From assembly GCF_030908405.1 (NCBI RefSeq), contig NZ_CP133089.1, forward strand, positions 434,001 to 498,000: a stretch of 64,000 bases of DNA, read 5' to 3'. Both the position numbers and the translations under genes were made by a program. Every line of letters begins with the position of its first letter. Within the stretch, counting starts at the first letter, position 1. Below the pieces are notes generated by a model, which was not told where the DNA came from, did not search any database, and saw only the letters and a list, made by a program, of their open reading frames with translations. The DNA is from Aminobacterium sp. MB27-C1 (GTDB lineage Bacteria > Synergistota > Synergistia > Synergistales > Aminobacteriaceae). Below are positions 51,927-60,844 of the stretch, piece by piece.

Positions 51927-53013
51927 AGGAATACTTGACCGATTTATTTTACGGGAAATGGCCGGGTCTTTCTTTTTTGGTGTAATGGCCTTCACCATGG
52001 TTTTTGTCGCGGGGGATCTCCTGTTTCAGATAGCCAGTCTGATTATAGAAAAAGGGATCTCTCTTGGTGTTGTGCTACGGCTTTTTGTTTATCGTTTACC
52101 TGAAGTTGTCATATTGACTTTGCCTATGGCTTGTTTGCTTTCTGCACTTCTTACCTTTGGAAAACTTTCAGCCAACAGTGAAATTGTTGCGTTAAAATCG
52201 TCAGGCATTTCTTTTCAGCGAATCTTACGTCCTGTAATTATTGGGGCCATTTTCGTTGGCATAGTGGCTCTTATATTAAATGAAACAGTAGTCCCTTTTT
52301 CTAATCGTGCTGCCGAAAATCTTATGCGGTACGAAGTAATGCGGGAAAAGCCATCTATTCTCAAAGAGCAGGTTTTTCTTCGTGATGAGAGCAACGGGCA
52401 GCTCAACAGAGTTATTTATATAGAAAAATTACAACCTCGAAAAGGTACTATGAACAATGTGTTACTGCAGGAATTCGAGGGCGGAAAGATAAAACGTATT
52501 ACTGTAGGTAAAACTGGTTTATGGAAAGATGGAAAATGGTGGATCAATGACGGAGAGGTTTTTCAGGTAGCAGAGAATGGAAAAGTGGAACTCCTTTTTC
52601 GCTTTGATCGTCAGCAATTTGATTTAAACCTCTCTCCACAGCAAGTTGAACAGGCATCCCGTAAACCCAGCGAAATGAGCGCTATTGAATTGTTGACTCA
52701 AATACGGTTACTTCAGGCGCAAGGTGGAAACAAGGCTCCCTTATGGGTTCTTTTTCATTTGCGTTTGGCAGTGCCGTGGGCGAGTGTTGTCCTTGCTATC
52801 TTGGGCGCAAGTCTTGGCGTTCGTTCGCATAGAACGGGTTCAGGAGTCGGTTTTGGTCTCAGTGTAATGATTGTTTTTGTTTATTACGTCGTGATGTCTC
52901 TCTGTAAAGCTTTTGGAGAAACAGAGCACATGCCGCCTTTTTTGGCTGCCTGGATTCCAAATGTAGTGTTTTTACTTGTAGGCGGATACTTTGCACGAAA
53001 GGCGAATGATTAA
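51907..53013 (+). CDS. LptF/LptG-family LPS export permease
   Basis: Membrane component of the Lpt transporter that pulls LPS from the inner membrane. The 368 residues have three N-terminal helices (about 15-37, 60-85, 100-120), a periplasmic beta-jellyroll (about 130-260) and three C-terminal helices, with the YjgP/YjgQ-type stretch LILNETVVPFSNRAAENLMR. Only one such gene is here, so which of LptF or LptG it is remains open. The GTG start at 51907 or 51916 is possible. It overlaps kdsC by 20 bp. Confidence 0.88.
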   Translation: MDAVKNRGILDRFILREMAGSFFFGVMAFTMVFVAGDLLFQIASLIIEKGISLGVVLRLFVYRLPEVVILTLPMACLLSALLTFGKLSANSEIVALKSSGISFQRILRPVIIGAIFVGIVALILNETVVPFSNRAAENLMRYEVMREKPSILKEQVFLRDESNGQLNRVIYIEKLQPRKGTMNNVLLQEFEGGKIKRITVGKTGLWKDGKWWINDGEVFQVAENGKVELLFRFDRQQFDLNLSPQQVEQASRKPSEMSAIELLTQIRLLQAQGGNKAPLWVLFHLRLAVPWASVVLAILGASLGVRSHRTGSGVGFGLSVMIVFVYYVVMSLCKAFGETEHMPPFLAAWIPNVVFLLVGGYFARKAND

Positions 53014-53014
53014 A

Positions 53015-53824
53015 ATGGGTAAAATAGCTATCATTGCAGGAGAAGGTGTTCTCCCCGAAATTATAAGTCGAAGACTTGCGGAACAGCAAACTTCTCCTTA
53101 CATCTTTGCCATTGGAGGAACAAGAGAGGCATTGCGTCCTTTCGCTCAGGAAATATGGCCAGTTTTTGACCTCGATCTCAAAGGTCTTTTACATCGTATG
53201 CTTGCATATCAAATAGATACACTTATTTTGGCGGGACAAGTTTCTAAAAAACTTATGTATCAAAGAGAGAATCTTGATCAGTTACTTAAGCAGACACTTG
53301 ATGCTGAAGATAACAATGATCACGCTCTTCTCGGACGGATAGTTGAAACCATAGAAAAAATGGGAATACATGTAGTTGGTTACAGAGATATTCTTTTTGA
53401 TCTTCTTACCCCAAGAGGGCAGATTTCTCAGCGAGGACTGACAGAGGATGAGTCGAAAGATATAGCATATGGCTGTTCAATCCTTTCTCAGATTCTTCCT
53501 CTCTCTTTTGGGCAAAGCATTGTTGTTCAAGATGGTGCCGTAGTTGCGGTAGAAGCTATGGAGGGAACGGATGCCATGATTCAGCGGGCTGGCGATCTCG
53601 TTCATGGTGGATCGGTTATAAAAATGATGCGAATCGATCAGGATGAGCGATTTGACATCCCTGTTGTTGGACCCCATACCCTTCAAGTGATGGCAAAGGC
53701 AGGACAGACAAGTTTAGCTCTTGAAGTAGAACGTACTCTTCTGCTTGAAAAGGAGCATTTTCTTGATCTTGCCGCCAACTTGGATATTGCCGTTGTAGGG
53801 GTAGACTCGTGTCTATCTTCATAA
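53015..53824 (+). CDS. lpxI: UDP-2,3-diacylglucosamine pyrophosphatase LpxI
   Basis: Hydrolyses UDP-2,3-diacylglucosamine to lipid X, taking the place of LpxH. The 269 residues match the LpxI (DUF1009) family: KIAIIAGEGVLPEII at the start, LILAGQVSKKLMY in the middle and the C-terminal domain with the FGQSIVVQDGAVVAVEAMEG stretch. The ATG at 53015 gives the usual N-terminus; an ATG at 53006 is closer to the AAAGG site. It lies right after the permease gene and before lpxB, which overlaps by 16 bp. Confidence 0.94.
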   Translation: MGKIAIIAGEGVLPEIISRRLAEQQTSPYIFAIGGTREALRPFAQEIWPVFDLDLKGLLHRMLAYQIDTLILAGQVSKKLMYQRENLDQLLKQTLDAEDNNDHALLGRIVETIEKMGIHVVGYRDILFDLLTPRGQISQRGLTEDESKDIAYGCSILSQILPLSFGQSIVVQDGAVVAVEAMEGTDAMIQRAGDLVHGGSVIKMMRIDQDERFDIPVVGPHTLQVMAKAGQTSLALEVERTLLLEKEHFLDLAANLDIAVVGVDSCLSS

Positions 53825-54903
53825 GTTGTGGCGAACCTTCTGGAGACTATTACGCTGGATTGATTATAAAGGCTCTTCGAGAATCTACAGAAGAGCCTAT
53901 TGTAGGTATGCTAGGCAAAGAAGGAATAAAAGCGACAGGAACTGCTCTGTGGTCTATTGATCAATTAAGTCTTATGGGAAGTTCTGATATTGTTGCTGCT
54001 ATTCCTCGTTTATGGCGTTTAAAAAACACTATAGCGAGTTATATTGTTAGAGAACAACCTCGAAGAGTTATTGTCATCGACAGTCCTGATTTTCACCTTC
54101 CTCTTGTTCGTACCCTTCGGAAAAAAGGTTTTAGAAATCCCGTTATTTATGTTGCTCCTCCCACAGTGTGGGCGTGGAGAAAGAAGCGGGTTAAAGCGTT
54201 ACGCCGATATTGTACATTTATGTTGCCACTATTAGGTTTTGAGCACAGGTATTTACGTGACCACAATGTTCCCTCTGTTTGGGTGGGACACCCTTTTCTT
54301 GATTTGAAAAATTTTTCTTTTACAGATCCTTCTAGCAATATAATTGCCCTTTTGCCTGGCAGTCGAAAGAGCGAAGTAGAACGATTATTGCCGGTGCTCA
54401 AAGAATGCGCTTCCCAATTTCATGAAATGGGCTATCAGCCAGTTTTTTCCATCGCTCCAGGTCTTTCTTCTAAGATTAAGAAGAAGATGAAAGAGGAGTT
54501 ACATGAGTGGCAATTTTTCGAGGGTAATGGCAAAGAGTTAATGAAGCAGAGCTGCATTGTAATAGGAGCAAGCGGCACTGTTGCATTGGAGGCCATGATG
54601 GTAAATCGTTTTATGATTGTCATATATAAAGGGTCTTGGCTATCATGGCGTATTTATAAAAATTTTGTTAAGACCCCTTGGGTCTCTTTACCCAATATTA
54701 TGGCTCAAGAAAAGATATATCCTGAACTTTTACAGGAAGATGCTTCTTGTAAGAATATAATGAAAGAAGCTACAAATTATTTACAGGACAGAAAGGTGCA
54801 ACAAGAAAAACATGAAGCTCTAAAAAGAGCCAGAGACGATATGGGAAAACCAGGAGCTCTTGCTCTTTGGCAAAAGGTTATTTTAGAGGGGGAACGGCAG
54901 TGA
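53809..54903 (+). CDS. lpxB: Lipid-A-disaccharide synthase LpxB
   Basis: GT-B glycosyltransferase that joins lipid X and UDP-diacylglucosamine. The 364 residues start with the hallmark SCGEPSGDYYAG and have the LLPGSRKSEVERLLP motif and the ASGTVALEAMM motif of the family. The GTG start at 53809 overlaps lpxI by 16 bp. It is the only one of three LpxB-like proteins here with the full set of canonical motifs. Confidence 0.95.
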   Translation: MSIFISCGEPSGDYYAGLIIKALRESTEEPIVGMLGKEGIKATGTALWSIDQLSLMGSSDIVAAIPRLWRLKNTIASYIVREQPRRVIVIDSPDFHLPLVRTLRKKGFRNPVIYVAPPTVWAWRKKRVKALRRYCTFMLPLLGFEHRYLRDHNVPSVWVGHPFLDLKNFSFTDPSSNIIALLPGSRKSEVERLLPVLKECASQFHEMGYQPVFSIAPGLSSKIKKKMKEELHEWQFFEGNGKELMKQSCIVIGASGTVALEAMMVNRFMIVIYKGSWLSWRIYKNFVKTPWVSLPNIMAQEKIYPELLQEDASCKNIMKEATNYLQDRKVQQEKHEALKRARDDMGKPGALALWQKVILEGERQ

Positions 54904-56006
54904 TATCCGTCACCTTGTTGGTTAATGGGCCAGGAGAGCTTTGGGGTTGGTGCAGACCGTTAGCTCAAGAATTGAAACGTCAGAAAAAACATGTGACAAT
55001 TTGGCTTCTTCCTTGCCAATTCGCAAGTGGGCGGGAAGCAGAGGCTGCTGTGACTATCGGTGCAGATGAAGTCAAAGGTCCCTATTCAGCGACTGAAACA
55101 TTGAGAGCTTTGAAGAATCATCAAACTGATGTTGTTCTTCAAATGGGAGGGGATCTTCTCTTTGGTCATCACATTGCTCGAAAGCGAGATGTCCCTCTTT
55201 TTTGTTATACATACGGACAGAAAAAGGGGTTGCATCACTGTAACGCAGTTTTTACAGCCTATGAAGCTATGGCACGACAGATATCATCAGAAACTATTAT
55301 TGTTGGCGATCTTGTGAAGGAAGGGGTTTTTATGGACGAAGGGCCCTCCCCATGGCAAGATGAAGATGGTGTAAAATTAGTTTTTTTCCCTGGAAGTCGT
55401 CCGGCAATACGGAATAAAGCGTTGCCTTTTTTGTCAGAAGTAACGTATTTGTTGAGAGAAAAAATAGAAACATTGCAAGTAACAACGTTGTTATCCCCAT
55501 TCTCAAAGATAGAAGAACAAAAAATGTGGGAAGATGAAGGGATGAATCCTTCTATTACGGGAACAGGAATAGTTTTGAAAGAGGCGGATATTGCTTTAAC
55601 GCAGCCTGGAACTAATACTTTAGAACTAATGCATATGTCTGTTCCAACTCTTGTGGCAGTTCCTTTTGCCTTTTTAAGGGAAATTCCATTAAGTGGAATA
55701 AAAAGTTTTATCACGTCGTTACCAACGATAGGCCCTGCAATAAAGGAAAAGATACTACGAAGTAAAGCTGCTCACAGAACGACATATTTGGCGTGGCCAA
55801 ACCGTTTGGTAAAAAAACAGATAATGAGAGAAAGTGTAGGAGAATTACATCCTTCGGATGTTGCCAACGAACTATATGATTTATGGCAGAATAGAGAGGC
55901 TTTCGAAGTTCAAAAGACACAACTTTTAAAGTTATCGCAACAATCTCGAGACATGCCTTCGAAAAGTATAAGCGCCATGATTGAAAGGCTGTGTGTGCAT
56001 GAATAA
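54900..56006 (+). CDS. LpxB-like GT-B protein of unknown specificity
   Basis: A 368-residue protein with an LpxB-type fold but altered motifs. The N-terminus reads LLVNGPGELWGWCRPLAQ instead of GEPSGD, the nucleotide-sugar region reads FFPGSRPAIRNKA (compare LPGSR), and the acceptor-loop region reads TQPGTNTLELM (compare SGTATLE). It is probably a paralogue of LpxB acting on a related glycolipid or serving another role; substrate unknown. The GTG start at 54900 follows AGAGGGGG by 8 bases and overlaps the lpxB stop by 4 bp. It lies between lpxB and msbA. Confidence 0.8.
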   Translation: MISVTLLVNGPGELWGWCRPLAQELKRQKKHVTIWLLPCQFASGREAEAAVTIGADEVKGPYSATETLRALKNHQTDVVLQMGGDLLFGHHIARKRDVPLFCYTYGQKKGLHHCNAVFTAYEAMARQISSETIIVGDLVKEGVFMDEGPSPWQDEDGVKLVFFPGSRPAIRNKALPFLSEVTYLLREKIETLQVTTLLSPFSKIEEQKMWEDEGMNPSITGTGIVLKEADIALTQPGTNTLELMHMSVPTLVAVPFAFLREIPLSGIKSFITSLPTIGPAIKEKILRSKAAHRTTYLAWPNRLVKKQIMRESVGELHPSDVANELYDLWQNREAFEVQKTQLLKLSQQSRDMPSKSISAMIERLCVHE

Positions 56007-57753
56007 AAAACATATCTACCTTCGACTTTTACAATATACACGTCCCTACTTGCCTCGGCTCTTTGCAGCTCTCGGCTGTATGGTATTGGCGTCTGCCTTT
56101 ACCGTAATTCCGCCGTGGCTTTTAAAGAATGTTGTTGATGATGTGCTGATCGCCAAAAAGATGGATGTCCTTAATGTCCTCGCAATAGGCCTTGTTGCCA
56201 TCTTTGTTGGAAAGGGTGCTGCTTCCTATGGGCATCAATATCTTATGAACTGGGTAGGACAGCACGTCGTAATGGATCTTCGTGTTCGTCTTTATGATCA
56301 TATGCAACGAATGTCTCTCCGTTATATTTATGGGAAACGCGTGGGAGAACTTATGTCGCGTATTACGAACGATGTGACTGTTTTACAGAATATGGTGACA
56401 TCTGTTGTTGTGGATCTTGTTGTTCAGGGAATAACATTTTTGGGAATGCTCGGATTCCTTATATATATAAATTGGCGTCTCACGCTTATGACCTTTGCCA
56501 TTCTACCTTTAACATTTTTGATTCTTGATCATGCATCGAAAAAACTTCGTATCGTAGGGCACACCATCCAAGAAGAGCTTGCAAGGTTATCTGCCATTGT
56601 CCAAGAGGCGTTGTCAGCTATTCGCATCGTTCGCTCATTTGTGACAGAGGATATGGAGAATGAACGCTTTAAGGGACAAAATATGTCTAACTTCAAAGCA
56701 TTAATGCATGGAGTACAGGTACAATCTGCTCTTTCAGGCATTATAGAGGTTATTCTTATTGCTGCGTTGGCATTTATCCTCTGGGTTGGAGGAAGAGATG
56801 TCATACATGGAGTCTTGACGCCCGGAGAACTTATTGCCTTTTTAGGATATCTTGGATTTCTCGTGCAACCTATACGTGTCTTTACCCGTGTAATAAGCAG
56901 TATGCAGCTTGGATTGGCTGCTGGAGAGCGAATCTTTTCCATACTCGATACGCCGTGTGAAATTCACTCACCAGAAAACCCTATTCCACTTGGTGTTATT
57001 CAGGGTTCTATACAGATGGACGATGTCTGGTTTGCTTATACAGATGAACAGTGGGTTCTGAAAGGTATCTTTATGGAAGCAAAACCTGGAGAAAGAGTTG
57101 CCATTGTTGGTTCTACCGGCGGAGGAAAATCTACATTGATGGACCTTATCCCTCGTTTTTATGATCCTTCCAGGGGAACAGTACGTATAGATGGACATGA
57201 CGTAAAAACTCTTGATTTGACGGAGCTTCGAAAACAGATAGGCATTGTTCCGCAGGATCCTGTTTTGATGAAAGGAAGCCTGGCTTTTAATATATCCTAT
57301 GGATGTCCATCGGCTACGCAGGAAGATATTGTAAGAGCAGCTCAGATAGCCGGAATTCATACGTTTATTTCGTCTCTTCCTAAAGGATATGAAACAGAGA
57401 TAGGGGAACGAGGAATAACGTTGAGCGGAGGTCAGCGACAGCGAGTAGCTATAGCCAGAGCGATCATTCGTAACCCCAGAATCCTCATTTTGGATGAGGC
57501 AACTTCATCTCTAGATGTTGCAGTAGAGAGTCAGATTCAGGAAGCTATGGAAAAGGCAATGGAAGGCCGGACTTCTTTTGTTATTGCTCATAGACTTTCC
57601 ACTATTCGGAGTGCTGACAGAATTCTTGTTTTAGATAAAGGTTGCATTGCAGAAAGCGGTTCACACGAAGAACTCATTAAAAAGGGAGGAATATACCGCC
57701 ACCTTTATGAGTTGCAATTTGGTGGAGAAATCAACCATGAAAGTTGTTCGTAG
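55999..57753 (+). CDS. msbA: Lipid A export ABC transporter MsbA
   Basis: Half-size ABC exporter that flips lipid A-core across the inner membrane. The 584 residues have six membrane helices (about 15-310) and an ATPase domain with Walker A (GSTGGGKST), signature (LSGGQRQRVAIARA) and Walker B (ILILDEATSSLD). Context, between lpxB-type genes and lpxK, favours MsbA over other exporters of this family. The ATG at 55999 follows GAAAGG and overlaps the previous gene by 8 bp. Confidence 0.92.
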   Translation: MNKKHIYLRLLQYTRPYLPRLFAALGCMVLASAFTVIPPWLLKNVVDDVLIAKKMDVLNVLAIGLVAIFVGKGAASYGHQYLMNWVGQHVVMDLRVRLYDHMQRMSLRYIYGKRVGELMSRITNDVTVLQNMVTSVVVDLVVQGITFLGMLGFLIYINWRLTLMTFAILPLTFLILDHASKKLRIVGHTIQEELARLSAIVQEALSAIRIVRSFVTEDMENERFKGQNMSNFKALMHGVQVQSALSGIIEVILIAALAFILWVGGRDVIHGVLTPGELIAFLGYLGFLVQPIRVFTRVISSMQLGLAAGERIFSILDTPCEIHSPENPIPLGVIQGSIQMDDVWFAYTDEQWVLKGIFMEAKPGERVAIVGSTGGGKSTLMDLIPRFYDPSRGTVRIDGHDVKTLDLTELRKQIGIVPQDPVLMKGSLAFNISYGCPSATQEDIVRAAQIAGIHTFISSLPKGYETEIGERGITLSGGQRQRVAIARAIIRNPRILILDEATSSLDVAVESQIQEAMEKAMEGRTSFVIAHRLSTIRSADRILVLDKGCIAESGSHEELIKKGGIYRHLYELQFGGEINHESCS

Positions 57754-60010
57754 TTATCTCGAATGGGCGAGAGGAGAGCGCAAAGTAAGTCCATGGTCTT
57801 TGCTCGTCCCTTTAACGTGCGTATCTCACAGTTTTATACGTTCTCGGAATTTTTCTTTCGATCACGGTCTTATGGCGAGTTACGAACCCTCTATTCCAGT
57901 TATTAGTGTTGGAAATATTACACTTGGTGGAACAAATAAAACGCCATTCGTGGAAATGCTTTCTCGTCATTTTTACGATACGGGAATTAATGTTGGTATT
58001 GTAAGCCGGGGCTATGGGGGACAGACGAACGAACCTGTGGTTATTCAGGGAACATCTTTCGATAGAAATATAGTGGGAGATGAACCCCTCCTTTTAGCGT
58101 CTCGTCTGCCTTATGTACCAGTTGCTGTTTCGAGAGATCGTTTAAAAGATGTTGAGGCTCTGCAAAAATATAATGTAGAGCTTATTGTTGCTGACGATGC
58201 ATTTCAACACCGGCGGCTAGGGCGAGATGTGGATATTGTGCTTGTTGATGCCTGTTGCCCTTTTGGAAATGGGCGTCTTGTTCCCGCAGGCATTTTAAGA
58301 GAACCTCCAAGTGCGCTGAAAAGAGCACATATTGTTGTTATTACAAAAGCAGATCAAGTATCAGAAAAACAACTTAGAGAGGTTCGTCAAAAACTTTTGC
58401 GCTACGTTCCCGAAGAGAGGTTATTTACATCAAGGCTAGAATTACGATGCTGGTCATTCTGGAACGGTTCCTGGCAAGATGAGATTGACTTTAATGTGAA
58501 TAGACTCCCCGTTGTAGCCTTTTCTGCAATAGGAAGTCCTGGAAGTTTTCGGAGAACTCTTGAACAACAGGGGCTTAACGTTCTGAAAGAGATGCGCTTT
58601 AAAGACCACCATCGTTTTGATTACCGCGATATGGAACGCCTCATAGCACTTAAAAAAGAATTAGGAGCGTCACACCTTGTTTGTACTGAAAAAGATGTGT
58701 ATAACTTGCCGGAAAGTTCTCTTGAGGAGCCCTTGCTTGTGCCCATTATTTCTACAGTTATAGACGAGGAAGAGCGTTTTTGGCATCTTTTAAGTGAAAG
58801 GCTTCGTCCCCAACTTGTTGTAGCTTCTAACGGATATGGAGAAGATGCAATGGGAGCATTGCTTGCGCAAAAGGTAAGAAAGCGTTTCCCACTTGCTCGT
58901 GTTACTTCTTTTCCCATTGTCGGAAAGGGGGAACAGTATTTAAACGCAGGTATTACTGTTGACTCTGTTACCTCCGATTCTCCTTCTGGAGGAGTTATTA
59001 AGTATCATATTTCAGATTTAATACGAGACTTGAAATCGGGTCTCGTTCGACATATTTTTTCTCAATTAAAAGCATGGCATAAGTTGCGAGGACAAATACG
59101 AACCCCGCTCTGTGTGGGGGATGTATATCTTTTGCTCCACACATTATGGGGGCAAGGGCAATTGCCAGTGCTTGTAGCCACGGCTAAAACGGTATACTTA
59201 AGTGGACATTGGCGCCTTGAACGTTTTTTATTAAAACATCGTTGTCGCCGTGTCTGGACTCGAGATGCAGAAACTGCATCAGAGCTTGTTCGCTCTCATG
59301 CAGATGCAATTTTTGCAGGGAATCCAATAATGGACCTAACATGTGATAATACTAATGGGACCTTTGAATGGCCTGGTGAAAAAGAAGTTCGGGTATTGCT
59401 TTTGCCAGGAAGTAGAAAAAGGGCGTATCACGATATGAAGTTGCTGCTTGATGCGGCCTTGATTCTTTACGATAAGGTTCCATGTGTTTTTGTAGCGGTT
59501 ATAGCTCCGTCCCTCGACATAAAGCAACTTGTTGCTGCAGCTCCAGGATGGAGTCTCATGGAAAACGAAAGCGGAATAGAGAAGAATGGATTGCGCGTTT
59601 TTTTCCATTTTGGAACGTTAGTATCTGCGGCTGCTCGTGCACATATTCTTTTGGGATTGGGAGGAACGGCGAATCAGGTATGTGCTGGTTTAGGAGTTCC
59701 CGTTGTTTCTATTTATGAGAAGGGGAAACTTGTACAGAAAAAACTTCTCGGAGAATCAGAAATCCTTGTGTCACCAGATCCTCGGGTGTTGGCCGATACA
59801 GCTTTTGACATTCTTTCAAACCCGGAGCGACGTGCGGCCATGTCAGAAGAGGGGAAAAAACGTTTAGGCGGACCTGGCGCTCTGGATAATGTAGTGGAAT
59901 ATGTGGCACGGGAGTATGGTTGGGATCTTCGATGCCATGTGTATAAAAAAATATCCCGAAATATAAAGCAGGGGGATGACGTGTATGGTTCAACCGATAC
60001 CAGTTCATGA
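57737..60010 (+). CDS. lpxK: LpxK (tetraacyldisaccharide 4'-kinase) fused to an LpxB-like domain
   Basis: A 757-residue fusion. Residues 1 to about 352 are LpxK, which phosphorylates the 4' position of lipid A disaccharide. The P-loop region is SVGNITLGGTNKTP and the catalytic stretch is VADDAFQHRRLGRDVDIVL. Residues from about 355 to the end begin VVASNGYGEDAMGA and continue with LLLPGSRKRAYHDMK and LLGLGGTANQVCAGLGVPVV, as in the lipid-A-disaccharide-synthase-related family best known from cyanobacteria. The P-loop has Asn where Gly normally precedes the Lys. The ATG at 57737 follows GGTGGAG and overlaps msbA by 17 bp; there is no break in frame at the domain junction. Confidence 0.88.
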   Translation: MKVVRSYLEWARGERKVSPWSLLVPLTCVSHSFIRSRNFSFDHGLMASYEPSIPVISVGNITLGGTNKTPFVEMLSRHFYDTGINVGIVSRGYGGQTNEPVVIQGTSFDRNIVGDEPLLLASRLPYVPVAVSRDRLKDVEALQKYNVELIVADDAFQHRRLGRDVDIVLVDACCPFGNGRLVPAGILREPPSALKRAHIVVITKADQVSEKQLREVRQKLLRYVPEERLFTSRLELRCWSFWNGSWQDEIDFNVNRLPVVAFSAIGSPGSFRRTLEQQGLNVLKEMRFKDHHRFDYRDMERLIALKKELGASHLVCTEKDVYNLPESSLEEPLLVPIISTVIDEEERFWHLLSERLRPQLVVASNGYGEDAMGALLAQKVRKRFPLARVTSFPIVGKGEQYLNAGITVDSVTSDSPSGGVIKYHISDLIRDLKSGLVRHIFSQLKAWHKLRGQIRTPLCVGDVYLLLHTLWGQGQLPVLVATAKTVYLSGHWRLERFLLKHRCRRVWTRDAETASELVRSHADAIFAGNPIMDLTCDNTNGTFEWPGEKEVRVLLLPGSRKRAYHDMKLLLDAALILYDKVPCVFVAVIAPSLDIKQLVAAAPGWSLMENESGIEKNGLRVFFHFGTLVSAAARAHILLGLGGTANQVCAGLGVPVVSIYEKGKLVQKKLLGESEILVSPDPRVLADTAFDILSNPERRAAMSEEGKKRLGGPGALDNVVEYVAREYGWDLRCHVYKKISRNIKQGDDVYGSTDTSS

Positions 60011-60842
60011 TTTTTGTATAGGAGAGAAAAAACTGACAATTATTGCTGGCCCATGCTCTTTAGAGAGTCTGGAGCTTGGCTTGGAAATAGGAGAAAAGGC
60101 AAAAGAAATATGTCATCGTTTGGGAATGAATTATATTTTTAAGGCTTCCTACGATAAGGCAAACAGAACGTCTATTCATAGCTATCGAGGTCCTGGCCTT
60201 GAAAAAGGGCTTTCGGAACTGGCTGAAATAAAAGAAAAACTTTCAGTGCCGGTCTTGACTGACATCCATGAGTCGTGGCAAGCTGAGCCCGTAGCTGAAG
60301 TGGCAGATATTTTACAGATTCCTGCCTTTCTTTGTCGACAGACCGATTTATTAGTAGCTGCAGCTCAGACGCATCGACCTCTTCATGTTAAAAAAGCTCA
60401 ATTTTTAGCCCCTCACGATATGAAGCAGGTTGTGGAAAAATGCAAAGAGGCCGGAAACGATAAAGTCATTCTTTGTGAGCGTGGAACAACAATGGGGTAC
60501 AACCAGCTTGTTGTTGATATGCGCTCTCTTGTGCTTATGAGAAATATGGGGTGTCCTGTCGTTTTCGATGCAACTCATAGCGTGCAGATGCCTGGTGGAA
60601 AGGGTACATCAAGTGGTGGAGACAGACGATTTGCTTTGCCTCTGGCCAGGGCTGCGGCAGCAATCGGAATTGATGGTTTATTTATAGAGACCCATCCAGA
60701 CCCATCTTCAGCAAAAAGTGATGGGCCTAATATGGTTCCTTTGAAGAAGTTAGAATATTTCCTTTCTCAGATTGGCGATGTGTGGAATCTTGTAGAGAAC
60801 GCCATCGGAAAAACAGATATAGATTGGGCAGAGGAGGCGTAA
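59985..60842 (+). CDS. kdsA: 3-deoxy-8-phosphooctulonate synthase KdsA
   Basis: Condenses phosphoenolpyruvate with arabinose-5-phosphate to Kdo-8-P. The 285-residue TIM barrel has the N-terminal IIAGPCSLES motif, whose Cys marks the metal-dependent class, then KASYDKANRTSIHSYRGPG and FIETHPDPSSAKSDGPNM. The ATG at 59985 is 7 bases after GGGGGA; an ATG at 59976 sits inside that site. It overlaps the lpxK fusion by 26 bp. Confidence 0.95.
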   Translation: MVQPIPVHDFCIGEKKLTIIAGPCSLESLELGLEIGEKAKEICHRLGMNYIFKASYDKANRTSIHSYRGPGLEKGLSELAEIKEKLSVPVLTDIHESWQAEPVAEVADILQIPAFLCRQTDLLVAAAQTHRPLHVKKAQFLAPHDMKQVVEKCKEAGNDKVILCERGTTMGYNQLVVDMRSLVLMRNMGCPVVFDATHSVQMPGGKGTSSGGDRRFALPLARAAAAIGIDGLFIETHPDPSSAKSDGPNMVPLKKLEYFLSQIGDVWNLVENAIGKTDIDWAEEA

Positions 60843-60844
60843 GC

